In this document: positions 54,796 to 62,437 of the stretch, piece after piece
Layout of the letters: every line of letters begins with the position of its first letter
How positions within the stretch are numbered: position 1 is the stretch's first letter
Origin: an uncultured Roseobacter sp.
Lineage (GTDB): Bacteria; Pseudomonadota; Alphaproteobacteria; Rhodobacterales; Rhodobacteraceae
Reading direction: 5' to 3'
Assembly: GCF_947492555.1 (NCBI RefSeq)
Contig: NZ_CANLNE010000006.1
Location: 21,348-85,347, forward strand
Length of the DNA stretch: 64,000 bases
Translations under genes and position numbers: made by a program
The notes under the pieces: generated by a model
Told to the model about the DNA's origin: nothing
The model's input: only the letters and a program-made list of their open reading frames with translations
Databases searched by the model: none

Positions 54796-54817
54796 ACATA
54801 TTCAAGATATTATATGT
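54796..54817. promoter_or_regulatory. candidate SoxR operator (soxS-soxV gap)
   Basis: A 22-bp site with arms ACATAT and ATATGT around TCAAGATATT, in the 78-bp gap between divergent soxV and soxS. Shares ATTCA(A)GATATT with the soxX site. One bound SoxR dimer could block both promoters. Confidence 0.6.
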
Positions 54818-54844
54818 TTATGTGATCCGTCAATTGGAACGCCG

Positions 54845-55204
54845 ATGAAACGCCTGCTCCTTGCCCTGGCCCTCGGGCTGGCCCCCCTGCCCGCGCTGGC
54901 CGCCGATCTGGTCATGGTCGAACAGGACGGCTGCCACTGGTGCGCCCGTTGGAACGCGGATCTCGCGCATATCTACCCCAAGACCGAGGAAGGCAAACGC
55001 GCGCCCCTGCGCCGGGTCAACCTGCGCGCCCTGCCCGAGGATATCACCTTTACCTCGCGCCCGGTCTTCACCCCCACCTTCGTGCTGGTCCATGACGGCA
55101 AGGAGCTGGGCCGCATCGAAGGCTATGCGGGGGATGAGTTCTTCTGGTTCCTGCTGGGCAAGCTGCTCGACGCCCATCCGGAGGAAACAGAGCCTAAATC
55201 ATAG
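54845..55204 (+). CDS. soxS: SoxS, periplasmic thioredoxin-like protein
   Basis: A 119-residue exported thioredoxin-fold protein with CHWC active site (VMVEQDGCHWCARWNAD) and FTPTFVLVHDG. SoxS reactivates SoxYZ by reduction in Paracoccus. The ATG at 54845 gives a clean signal peptide. Confidence 0.88.
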   Translation: MKRLLLALALGLAPLPALAADLVMVEQDGCHWCARWNADLAHIYPKTEEGKRAPLRRVNLRALPEDITFTSRPVFTPTFVLVHDGKELGRIEGYAGDEFFWFLLGKLLDAHPEETEPKS

Positions 55205-55282
55205 GCATGTGCACCGCTCTGGACCTGGCGGGTTCTTGCATTAATTGCCATATCAACGCCCAATGGGTATGAGGACCCGAAA

Positions 55283-55639
55283 TTGCGAGATAGCCAGAGC
55301 TTCATGTCACTTCCCGTCATCACCAAGGATATGTCCGACGCCGAGATCGAGCGGATGATGGAAAGTGCCTGCAATGCGTCGAACTTCCTCAAGGCGATCA
55401 GCCACGAGGGGCGGTTGATGATCCTCTGCCATCTGTCCACCGGCGAAAAATCCGTGACCGAGCTGGAAGAGCTGCTCTCCGCCCGGCAGGCCGCCGTCTC
55501 GCAACAGCTGGCCCGGCTGCGCGCCGAAGGGCTGGTTGCGCCGCGCCGCGAGGGCAAGGCGATTTATTACAGTTTGACAGATCCCCGCGCCGTTCAGATA
55601 CTTGATCTCGTCTACGACCTGTTCTGCAAGGACGGGTAG
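55283..55639 (+). CDS. soxR: SoxR, ArsR-family repressor
   Basis: A 118-residue winged-helix repressor: NASNFLKAISHEGRLMILCHLSTGEKSVTEL, then SARQAAVSQQLARLRAEGLV as recognition helix. Family cysteines are present at C31 (MMESACNAS) and C49 (MILCHL), with a third near the end (FCKDG). SoxR senses the presence of sulfane substrate. Start is the TTG at 55283 or the ATG at 55304; both give the complete domain. Confidence 0.85.
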   Translation: MRDSQSFMSLPVITKDMSDAEIERMMESACNASNFLKAISHEGRLMILCHLSTGEKSVTELEELLSARQAAVSQQLARLRAEGLVAPRREGKAIYYSLTDPRAVQILDLVYDLFCKDG

Positions 55640-55679
55640 CGCGCCTCGCCACGCCCCGTAGACATACGGGAGGAACCAC

Positions 55680-56744
55680 ATGCTGGACAGCATTTCAGAC
55701 GCAGGGCTTTTGGCCCTGATCGGGCTTGGGGGCGGCCTCATCCTGGGGCTCGCCGCGCGACTTGGACGTTTCTGCACCCTCGGCGCCATCGAAGACGCGC
55801 TCTATCAGGGCAGCGACATACGGCTGCGTATGTGGATACTGGCCATCGGGGTGGCGGGCCTTGGCACCTTCGGCCTCGTGGCCCTCGGCGCGCTCGATCC
55901 CGCACAGACCATCTATCATCTGGCCCCCTGGTCGCCCGCCTTTGCCATCACCGGCGGGCTGCTCTTCGGCTATGGCATGTCGCTGGCGGGCAACTGCGGG
56001 TTCGGCGCACTGGCGCGGTTCGGCGGCGGCGACCTGCGCTCTTTCGTGATCGTGCTGGTCATGGGGATCAGCGCCTATGTCATGCTGTCAGGGCCGCTCG
56101 CCCAGCTGCGCCTCGCCGGTCTTTCCCTGACCGAAATATCGACGCAGACCCGCAGCTACCCGCAACTGCTGAGCATGGCCACTGGCCTCCCTTCCCTGCC
56201 CTTCGGCCTGCTGATCAGCGCGGCGATCACCGCCGCCGCCCTCTGGTCCCGCGACTTTCTGCGCAGCCCCAGGGCGCTTGCCTGGGGCACGCTGGTGGGC
56301 CTTGCCATCGTCAGCGGCTGGGCCGGCACGCAATGGGTGGCCGACGCGCGCTTTGGCGCGGCTCCGGTCAACAGCCACACCTTCACCTCGCCCTTGGGCG
56401 AAACACTGCTCTTCCTGATGACCTCCAGCGGCGGCGGGCTGACCTTTGGCGTCGGCGCGGTCTTTGGCGTGCTGGCCGGGGCCTTCATCGGCAGCCTGAT
56501 CAAGGGACATTTCCGCTGGGAAGCCTGCGAGGACCCGCGCGAATTGAAACGACAGGTGCTGGGCGCGGTCCTCATGGGGTTCGGCGCGATCCTGGCCATG
56601 GGCTGCACCATCGGACAGGGGCTTTCCGCCTTCTCACTGCTGACGCTGAACGCCCCCATCGTCTTTCTGTCGATCTTCACCGGCGCCGCCTTCGGCCTGC
56701 GCCAGTTGATCATGGGGCGCCCCTTCGGCTGGCTGCAGTCCTGA
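55680..56744 (+). CDS. YeeE/YedE-family membrane protein (SoxT-like)
   Basis: A 354-residue membrane protein with about nine helices and cysteine motifs RLGRFCTLGAIEDAL, MSLAGNCGFGAL and ILAMGCTIGQGLSA. It follows soxR by 40 bp. In Hyphomicrobium two SoxT proteins next to soxR act in sulfur import and in signalling to SoxR, so a role in passing the substrate signal is possible here; family placement is sure, role is inferred. Confidence 0.85.
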   Translation: MLDSISDAGLLALIGLGGGLILGLAARLGRFCTLGAIEDALYQGSDIRLRMWILAIGVAGLGTFGLVALGALDPAQTIYHLAPWSPAFAITGGLLFGYGMSLAGNCGFGALARFGGGDLRSFVIVLVMGISAYVMLSGPLAQLRLAGLSLTEISTQTRSYPQLLSMATGLPSLPFGLLISAAITAAALWSRDFLRSPRALAWGTLVGLAIVSGWAGTQWVADARFGAAPVNSHTFTSPLGETLLFLMTSSGGGLTFGVGAVFGVLAGAFIGSLIKGHFRWEACEDPRELKRQVLGAVLMGFGAILAMGCTIGQGLSAFSLLTLNAPIVFLSIFTGAAFGLRQLIMGRPFGWLQS

Positions 56745-56756
56745 CGCCCCCACCCT

Positions 56757-57806
56757 TCAGGGCAGCGCGTACCACGCTCCCCGCGCCCGCCCGTGCAGCT
56801 TCAGATGCCCCTCTTCCACCAGCTTGCGGAAATGCTGTTTCAGCGTATTGCGATTGGCCCCGGTCAGCCGCGCGGCCTCCGCCATGGTCAGCCGCCCGTG
56901 GTCCCGCGTCAGCTGCACCAGCTCGGCCGCCAGTTCCGGCAGCGCGCCCATCATCAGCCGCTCCCGCTCCACCCGCGTCTTCAGCCGCGACATCTGGCGC
57001 TGCGCCGCACTGAGGAAAAACTCCATCCACGGCTGCCAGTCCGGATGGGCCGTGCGAATGGTGCTCTGGGTCTGACGCAGCGCCAGGTAATAGGCTTCCT
57101 TGCTCTGCTCAATCACGCTCTCCATCGACCCATAGGGCACGTAGGAATAGCCCGCCCGCAGCATCAGCAAGGTGGTCAGCACCCGGCTCAGCCGCCCGTT
57201 GCCATCCTGAAACGGGTGGATCTCCAGAAAGACCACCACGAATATCCCGATGATCAGCAGCGGATGCAGCGCCTTGCGCTCGGTCTGCACCGCATACCAG
57301 TCCAGCAGCTCGCGCATCAGCCGCGGCGTGTCAAAGGGCGAAGCAGTCTCGAACACCACGCCGATCTGCACGCCATCCTCATCAAAGGCCGCGATGGAAT
57401 TGCTGGCGGTCTTGTAGCCCCCGCGGTGCCGCTCGTCCTTGCCGCTGTGCCGCAGCAGGTCTCGGTGCAGCTGCAGGATGTGATTTTCGGTGATGCTGAT
57501 CTGATCCCAGGCGGCAAAGATCGTCTCCATCGCCTCGGCGTATCCGGCTACCTCCTGCTGGTCGCGCGTCTCGAACGGCTGCACCTCGATGTTGCTCAGC
57601 AGCTGGCGCACCTCCGCATCCGACAGCTTGCTGCCCTCGATCCGGGTGGACGAGCCAATGCTCTCGATCGTCGCCACCCGCCGCAGCGCCGACAGCCGTT
57701 CCGGCGCCAGCGTCCCCAACGCCCGCCACGCGCCTTTGAATTCGTCGATCTCCGAGATCAGCGAGAGCATTTTGGGAGAGATGGTCAGGGTATTCGTGAT
57801 CAGCAT
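56757..57806 (-). CDS. Fic/DOC-family AMPylase, class II autoinhibited, with C-terminal winged helix
   Basis: A Fic protein of about 349 residues. The catalytic motif HPFQDGNGR is complete. The N-terminal inhibitory motif is visible (STRIEG, family (S/T)xxxE(G/N)), placing it in class II. A DUF4172-like N-terminal domain precedes the Fic core, and the last 70 residues (LTMAEAARLTGANRNTLKQHF) are a winged helix. It likely transfers AMP or another nucleotide monophosphate to a target. Start uncertain: ATG 57806 or 57824. The tandem repeat at 57807-57867 overlaps or precedes the start, suggesting self-control by the winged helix. Confidence 0.87.
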   Translation of the reverse strand: MLITNTLTISPKMLSLISEIDEFKGAWRALGTLAPERLSALRRVATIESIGSSTRIEGSKLSDAEVRQLLSNIEVQPFETRDQQEVAGYAEAMETIFAAWDQISITENHILQLHRDLLRHSGKDERHRGGYKTASNSIAAFDEDGVQIGVVFETASPFDTPRLMRELLDWYAVQTERKALHPLLIIGIFVVVFLEIHPFQDGNGRLSRVLTTLLMLRAGYSYVPYGSMESVIEQSKEAYYLALRQTQSTIRTAHPDWQPWMEFFLSAAQRQMSRLKTRVERERLMMGALPELAAELVQLTRDHGRLTMAEAARLTGANRNTLKQHFRKLVEEGHLKLHGRARGAWYALP

Positions 57807-57867
57807 ACCCGCAACTACACCCATTTACACCCATTCCGCAACCCGCAACTACACCCGTTTACACCCA
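57807..57867. repeat. tandem 27-bp repeat in the fic promoter
   Basis: Two copies of a 27-bp unit (57807-57833 and 57841-57867), one mismatch apart and at 34-bp period. Each unit carries TACACCC twice at 10-bp spacing (TACACCCATTTACACCCA in the first), making four half-site-like elements on one face of the helix. Sited at the fic start, it looks like an operator array. Confidence 0.65.
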
Positions 57868-58101
57868 ATACCAACATGCTCCATGGTTTTTCCAAACCGA
57901 TGCAGTCACCCGCCCTGCGGGGAATCGCCCTCCGCGCTGTACCAGGGGATTCGCCACGCGTGCCCCCTACCCCATGGGTACACGGGGCGACGAAACGTTC
58001 TACAGATCAGCCAACCCTCTTTGAAAACACTATGAAAATAAGGGGATAAGGTGCATAATTCATGTACTGCCCGCTCAAAGCAAAGAAAATCTTGCCATAG
58101 T

Positions 58102-58137
58102 CTTGGTATTTCGGGCTATATAGGCCTTAATACCAAG
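58102..58137. repeat. 36-bp interrupted palindrome
   Basis: Perfect 9-bp arms CTTGGTATT and AATACCAAG with an 18-bp centre that itself is nearly symmetrical around TATATA. Candidate binding site for Rep or ParB, or a rep operator. Confidence 0.5.
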
Positions 58138-58293
58138 AAAACGCGGCAGTAGTCCGTGCATTGAGCAGGCGGCCCAAATGTGGGATCACTTTAAGACAGC
58201 AAATGTCCGGCGTTACCCGCTGGACCTTCCCCGACCCTTTTTTGCGCAGCCGCAAAAGGAGGCGCTGATGTAGTATTGGCAACTGCAAAAACA

Positions 58294-58321
58294 AAGCCGA
58301 GCGGCGGCAACCACTCGGCTT
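58294..58321. terminator. 8-bp-stem hairpin upstream of rep
   Basis: AAGCCGAG and CTCGGCTT with a 12-base loop, followed by TCATTC rather than a T-run. It may be a weak terminator or part of a regulatory RNA. Its place 100 bp upstream of rep would suit attenuation. Confidence 0.35.
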
Positions 58322-58420
58322 CATTCAAAACAACCATGTCGGCTGTCCTTGTCTGATACCCAAAGATAGCGCGGCACCCCATAACCTGCAAGCTTTTTGC
58401 ATTGCGGGAACGAGGTAAAT

Positions 58421-59362
58421 ATGTCCGAGCACCCGTCATTTGACCGAAAAAAAGGGTTCGTTGCCCTCCCCGTCGAGATCCTCGACATCGACCTGAGCCC
58501 AGGCGCCTTTCGCACGCTGGTGGAACTCTGCCGCATGGCCAATGCCGAAGGCTATTGCTGGCCCTCCCTGGACCAGTTGAGCCAACGGTCCGGCCGATCA
58601 AAATCCGCCATTTCCGGCTATCTCAAGGAGTTACGAAGAGCAGATTTGATCGAGACCGAGGAACAGCAAACCGCAAGCGGCTACAACTACCGGCTCAAAT
58701 ATCGCGTAACGTTCTGGCGGGATTGGCGGTCATCGTTGAGAGGCAAAACCACACCCAAAACTGAACGCAGTGTTCAGCCCAGTGAACGCCTTAAGGATTC
58801 TAAAAATCATATCCATAAAAATCACTCAGCAATGGATTTGGAGTCCAATTTGGATCACTTGCTTGAACAATGGGCGCGCTGCTTCAAGGGCGCGCCCTAC
58901 CCGTCCGCAAAAACAATTCCCACATCTCAGATGCTGACATCGACGGACGAGCATCTTGCGCGCGGAACAATGAAACCCATCTCCGCGGATATAACCGCAC
59001 AACTTACCAAGCTTTGGACAGAATTGAGTTTGGATTCAGGAGAGGCCTACGTTTCAGAGCAGGTGGAATGGCTACATAAATCTGGCTTTTCAGGGAGTGA
59101 AACTGCGGGAATTATTGTCCATATCCAGAAGCATTGGCCCCGGCATTGGCGCCAGTTTCCGACCCTCCAGCAGTTCGAAAAGCTTGTGAAGGCCTCTGGT
59201 ATCACCGCCGATGCCCGGAAACGAAACCTGCTGAAAAGCTACCTGAAACGCTGGGGGCTGGCACAAAAGCACTTGCGTAACGACACGCCCTCCTGTTCTT
59301 TGAACACAGCGTTCATCCCGGCGAAATCAGGGATGAATACACAAAAATATCCGTGGATATAA
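58421..59362 (+). CDS. helix-turn-helix plasmid replication initiator
   Basis: A 313-residue protein with an N-terminal winged helix: LSPGAFRTLVELCRMANAEG, then YCWPSLDQLSQRSGRSKSAI and GYLKELRRADLIETE. A variable linker and a C-terminal helical domain follow (ETAGIIVHIQKHWPRHW, SYLKRWG). Stand-alone initiators of this form occur on Rhodobacteraceae plasmids with parAB. It is not RepC. The ATG at 58421 follows GAGG. A short motif CTGAAC-GCAGT-GTTCAG (58761-58777) and GTGAACGC (58782-58789) lies inside the gene. parA starts 3 bp after the stop. The exact initiator class (for example DnaA-like) I cannot confirm. Confidence 0.7.
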   Translation: MSEHPSFDRKKGFVALPVEILDIDLSPGAFRTLVELCRMANAEGYCWPSLDQLSQRSGRSKSAISGYLKELRRADLIETEEQQTASGYNYRLKYRVTFWRDWRSSLRGKTTPKTERSVQPSERLKDSKNHIHKNHSAMDLESNLDHLLEQWARCFKGAPYPSAKTIPTSQMLTSTDEHLARGTMKPISADITAQLTKLWTELSLDSGEAYVSEQVEWLHKSGFSGSETAGIIVHIQKHWPRHWRQFPTLQQFEKLVKASGITADARKRNLLKSYLKRWGLAQKHLRNDTPSCSLNTAFIPAKSGMNTQKYPWI

Positions 59363-59365
59363 TTG

Positions 59366-60697
59366 ATGGCATACGGGCAGTTTGAGCAATTTATCCGGAA
59401 TATGAGCCGGGTCATGGGCGCGGTGAACACCAAATTGCAGCGCGATTTGACCTTGCGCACGCGCGTTGCACGGCGGTTTTCCATGGTGGAAATTGCAAGC
59501 CTGTTGGCCGTCGACACAACCTATCTGACCCGGATATCGAATGAAGAGGCGATGTTCCCAGAGGGTGAAAAACAGGGCCGGGAGCGGACATTCTCGCCGT
59601 CCGAGATCATGCTGATCCGCGCGATCATCGGCTCAAACAAGGCGGCCAAGCGGCCCTACCTCCACTGGCGACAGGCGGGCGATCCGGTCAAGGTTGTGAC
59701 CTTCGGTGCGCAGAAAGGCGGGACCGGCAAGTCTTTAAGCGCTGCTCATTTTGCGCAATATGTGAACTTGCACTACGGGTTGCGCGTGGGGGTAATCGAC
59801 GCGGATCCACAGGCCACCGTCAGCCTCTATTTTGCCGATGAAAAGCTGCCGCTTTTTGAGCCGGATACGCCGACGCTGGCGGATTTCATGGGGGTGGACG
59901 ATCCGGCTGCGGTGAAGCTGACCCCACCGTCCGGGCGCGATCTGGATCGGATCTGGCAATCCACACCCTGGCCCGGCGTCCGGCTGATCCCCGGCGGGGC
60001 GAATATTCAGAACGGCGACATCAGCCTGTTTTTCATGTCGCAGCAGTCCCAGGTGCCGGTCTACCGGGTGCTGAAAGACGCTATTGCGACATGGGATGCC
60101 GACAACGGGCCGCGCACTGCGAATGACGATCTCCGCGGAGAAGACGGGGCCTTTGATATGGCCGCCTATACACGGGCCCTGTCGGAAACCGTTGATGTGA
60201 TCGTGATCGATCAGCAGCCCTCGCTGACGCTGATGCAGCTCAATGGGTTGGTGGCGGCGGACAATGTGGTGATCCCGCAGACGATGAAGGGGTTCGATCT
60301 GGCGACCCTGGCCACCTATGTGTCGAACATCGGCGAGTATCTGGAGTTCATCATGGGCTTTGAAGCGGACATCGAGATCGGGGCAGGCGAACACATGGTT
60401 CTGCCAACCATCGTTCAGGAACAGAACACGCAGGATACCGATCAGATTCTCGACCTCTATCGCAAGGCGCCGCGCGAGGTGATGCAGGTCTGGTACAGCC
60501 GGTCGGACGCCATTGCGAATGCCGCCGAAGAGTACAAGAGCATCTATGAATACATGCCGCCGAAGACCCGGCGCGCCTCGGCCAAGGCTTTCATGGCCAA
60601 TGCCAATGCGGTCAATGACGCGCTGGTGCAGCGCATCTGGCCGGAGCTGCCCCCGAAAGACTTCGCCAAGACCTTCATAAAGGAGCGCTGGAGCTGA
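59366..60697 (+). CDS. parA: ParA-family plasmid partition ATPase
   Basis: A 443-residue ParA with an N-terminal DNA-binding extension of about 110 residues (SMVEIASLLAVDTTYLTRIS) typical of large type Ia plasmid ParA/RepA proteins. The ATPase has the deviant Walker A KGGTGKS, VGVIDADPQATVS and VIVIDQQPSLTLMQ. Such ParAs often autoregulate. It overlaps the parB start by one base (TGATG). Confidence 0.93.
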   Translation: MAYGQFEQFIRNMSRVMGAVNTKLQRDLTLRTRVARRFSMVEIASLLAVDTTYLTRISNEEAMFPEGEKQGRERTFSPSEIMLIRAIIGSNKAAKRPYLHWRQAGDPVKVVTFGAQKGGTGKSLSAAHFAQYVNLHYGLRVGVIDADPQATVSLYFADEKLPLFEPDTPTLADFMGVDDPAAVKLTPPSGRDLDRIWQSTPWPGVRLIPGGANIQNGDISLFFMSQQSQVPVYRVLKDAIATWDADNGPRTANDDLRGEDGAFDMAAYTRALSETVDVIVIDQQPSLTLMQLNGLVAADNVVIPQTMKGFDLATLATYVSNIGEYLEFIMGFEADIEIGAGEHMVLPTIVQEQNTQDTDQILDLYRKAPREVMQVWYSRSDAIANAAEEYKSIYEYMPPKTRRASAKAFMANANAVNDALVQRIWPELPPKDFAKTFIKERWS

Positions 60698-61647
60698 TGG
60701 CCCGCAAACGCAAACTCGATGCCTCGATCCCGGATGAGGCTCTGACAGGCCCTGCAGAGACGGATACAGACCGTAAGGGCGCCATGGGCGGCATGTGGGC
60801 CGGGTCGGCCATGAACATGCTGAAACAGCGGATCGACGATGCGCATGGCTCCCTGTTTCAGGGGGTGATGGCGGGCACGGTCGTGCTCGATCTCGACCCT
60901 TCGCAGATCAGGGACGAGGTCGGCAGCGACCGCATTGCGCCCTGGCAGGAGGATGAGGATTTCGCCGCGCTGGTGGCCAACATCAAACGGCGCGGGCAAA
61001 CGCAGCCCATTCGCGTGCGCCCGGTGGAGGAGACCTGGGAGGCGGACCGTGCAAACCCGCTGGAGACCACGGCGGAATTCTACATCCAGTCCGGACGGCG
61101 GCGGCTGGAGGCCTGCCGGGTGCTGGGGCAGCCGGTCAAGGCGGTGATCGCCACGGTGCAGGGCGACCGCGACCTTGCCGATCTGGAAGAGCGGTTCCAC
61201 GAGAACACCATGCGGCGGGACCTCAATGGGTTCGAGGAACTGATCTCCATCGGGTTACTGGCGGAAAGCCTGCGCGAGCTGACTCAGACCGAGATCGCGG
61301 AGCGGTTGAACGTGGGGCAGGGGGATGTCTCGCTGGGTCTGGCCTGCCTGGAATTGCGCGACAAAATCCTTGAGGAAGTGGACATCTCCACCACGCCGAA
61401 ACGACAGTATCGGGCGATTGTTCCGAAGCTGAAACGGGGGGAACGGTTGTCGCCGTTGTTGCCGCCAGCGCTGACCGGGGACACGGTGCAGCGGTTCGAC
61501 GTGCGCGGTATTCCGATGACGGCCAAGAAGCAGCCCAAGGGCTATCAAATCCAGATGCGCAACACCAAGGTGTCCGAAGACGATCTGGAGGCTTTGCTGG
61601 TCGATCTGGCGAAAGTGGTGATGAAGTACCAGATCAAAAAACCCTGA
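60697..61647 (+). CDS. parB: ParB-family plasmid partition protein
   Basis: A 316-residue ParB. The N-terminal ParB/Srx domain holds RRGQTQPIRVRPV, YIQSGRRRLEACRVLG and ERFHENTMRRDLNGFEE; the helix-turn-helix is LTQTEIAERLNVGQGDVSLGLACLEL. It binds a centromere not identified here. It closes the rep-parA-parB module. Confidence 0.93.
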   Translation: MARKRKLDASIPDEALTGPAETDTDRKGAMGGMWAGSAMNMLKQRIDDAHGSLFQGVMAGTVVLDLDPSQIRDEVGSDRIAPWQEDEDFAALVANIKRRGQTQPIRVRPVEETWEADRANPLETTAEFYIQSGRRRLEACRVLGQPVKAVIATVQGDRDLADLEERFHENTMRRDLNGFEELISIGLLAESLRELTQTEIAERLNVGQGDVSLGLACLELRDKILEEVDISTTPKRQYRAIVPKLKRGERLSPLLPPALTGDTVQRFDVRGIPMTAKKQPKGYQIQMRNTKVSEDDLEALLVDLAKVVMKYQIKKP

Positions 61648-61806
61648 TAAATCGTATGTTTTCAAATAAAATATAATAAAATCAATATTTTAAGATGAAG
61701 CAACACCCCGGTGTGACCTTCCTGCGCCGGTTAGGGTTTGATTAACCAAAGATCAAATGACGTAAGGGAGTTCCGGTGCTACTCTGCCACCATAAGGAGA
61801 ATCCTC

Positions 61807-62424
61807 GTGGCGCAGATTTCAGCCTCCGACCGCAAATCCGTTCCGGTTCAGACCCCTGTCAGAAGCGCCGCGTCCTCGCAGCACAGCTCGGATATGTCTG
61901 CGGTTGCGGGGCAAGACAGCAGCCTGACTGCGTTGCAACGGCGCGCCGATGACAGCGCCGTGGTGGCGCAACTGGCCCGATGGGGGCAGGGGGCGGCACA
62001 GCTCAAACCGGTTGACGAAGAGGGGCGTGCCAAAGGCGGATTACCGGGTGCTTTGCGCAGCGGGGTCGAGCGCCTGTCGGGCATGGATATGAGCGCTGTT
62101 CAGGTGCATTACAATTCGTCCGAGCCGCAGAAGGTCGGCGCCCATGCCTATGCGCAGGGTACCGATATTCACCTTGCCAGCGGTCAGGAAAAACACCTGC
62201 CACATGAGGCCTGGCACACGGTGCAGCAGGCGCAAGGCAGGGTGCGCCCGACCCGGCAGCTCAAGGATGATGTCCAGATCAACGATGACGCCGGTCTTGA
62301 AAAGGAGGCCGATATGATGGGGGCCAAGGCGATGTCCCTTGGCGCCGGTGGGGTGGCGCAGGGCAAATCCATCCGGGGGCACCTGTTGTCGACCGCCACC
62401 AACACCACCACACCGGAACGTTAA
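61807..62424 (+). CDS. DUF4157 (eCIS core domain) protein
   Basis: A 205-residue protein: a disordered N-terminus of about 60 residues, then the eCIS core domain GLPGALRSGVERLSGMDMSA, VQVHYNSSEPQKVGAHAYAQG, and the zincin motif HEAWHTVQQAQGRVRPT, then LEKEADMMGAKAM. This domain is strongly associated with eCIS loci and their cargo, often fused to toxins. Here the tail after it is only about 25 residues, so no toxin domain is attached. GTG start at 61807 after AAGGAG. It lies 159 bp after parB. Confidence 0.85.
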   Translation: MAQISASDRKSVPVQTPVRSAASSQHSSDMSAVAGQDSSLTALQRRADDSAVVAQLARWGQGAAQLKPVDEEGRAKGGLPGALRSGVERLSGMDMSAVQVHYNSSEPQKVGAHAYAQGTDIHLASGQEKHLPHEAWHTVQQAQGRVRPTRQLKDDVQINDDAGLEKEADMMGAKAMSLGAGGVAQGKSIRGHLLSTATNTTTPER

Positions 62425-62437
62425 GGCTCCTTTACGC

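Larger units (their letters stand above)
57868..58420. other. 553-bp non-coding region with inverted repeats upstream of rep: candidate replication origin/control region
   Basis: No convincing gene. It has three inverted repeats: CTTGGTATT/AATACCAAG (58102-58110 with 58129-58137), TTTTGCG-CAGC-CGCAAAA (58240-58257) and AAGCCGAG/CTCGGCTT (58294-58321). It is more AT-rich than surrounding genes. Location upstream of the rep gene fits an origin, a copy-control RNA or partition site, but I see no clear iteron array. Confidence 0.45.

Noticed and set aside
58421..61647. A RepABC-type plasmid module
   Set aside because: The order is initiator-ParA-ParB and the initiator lacks RepC features; in repABC the initiator is last.
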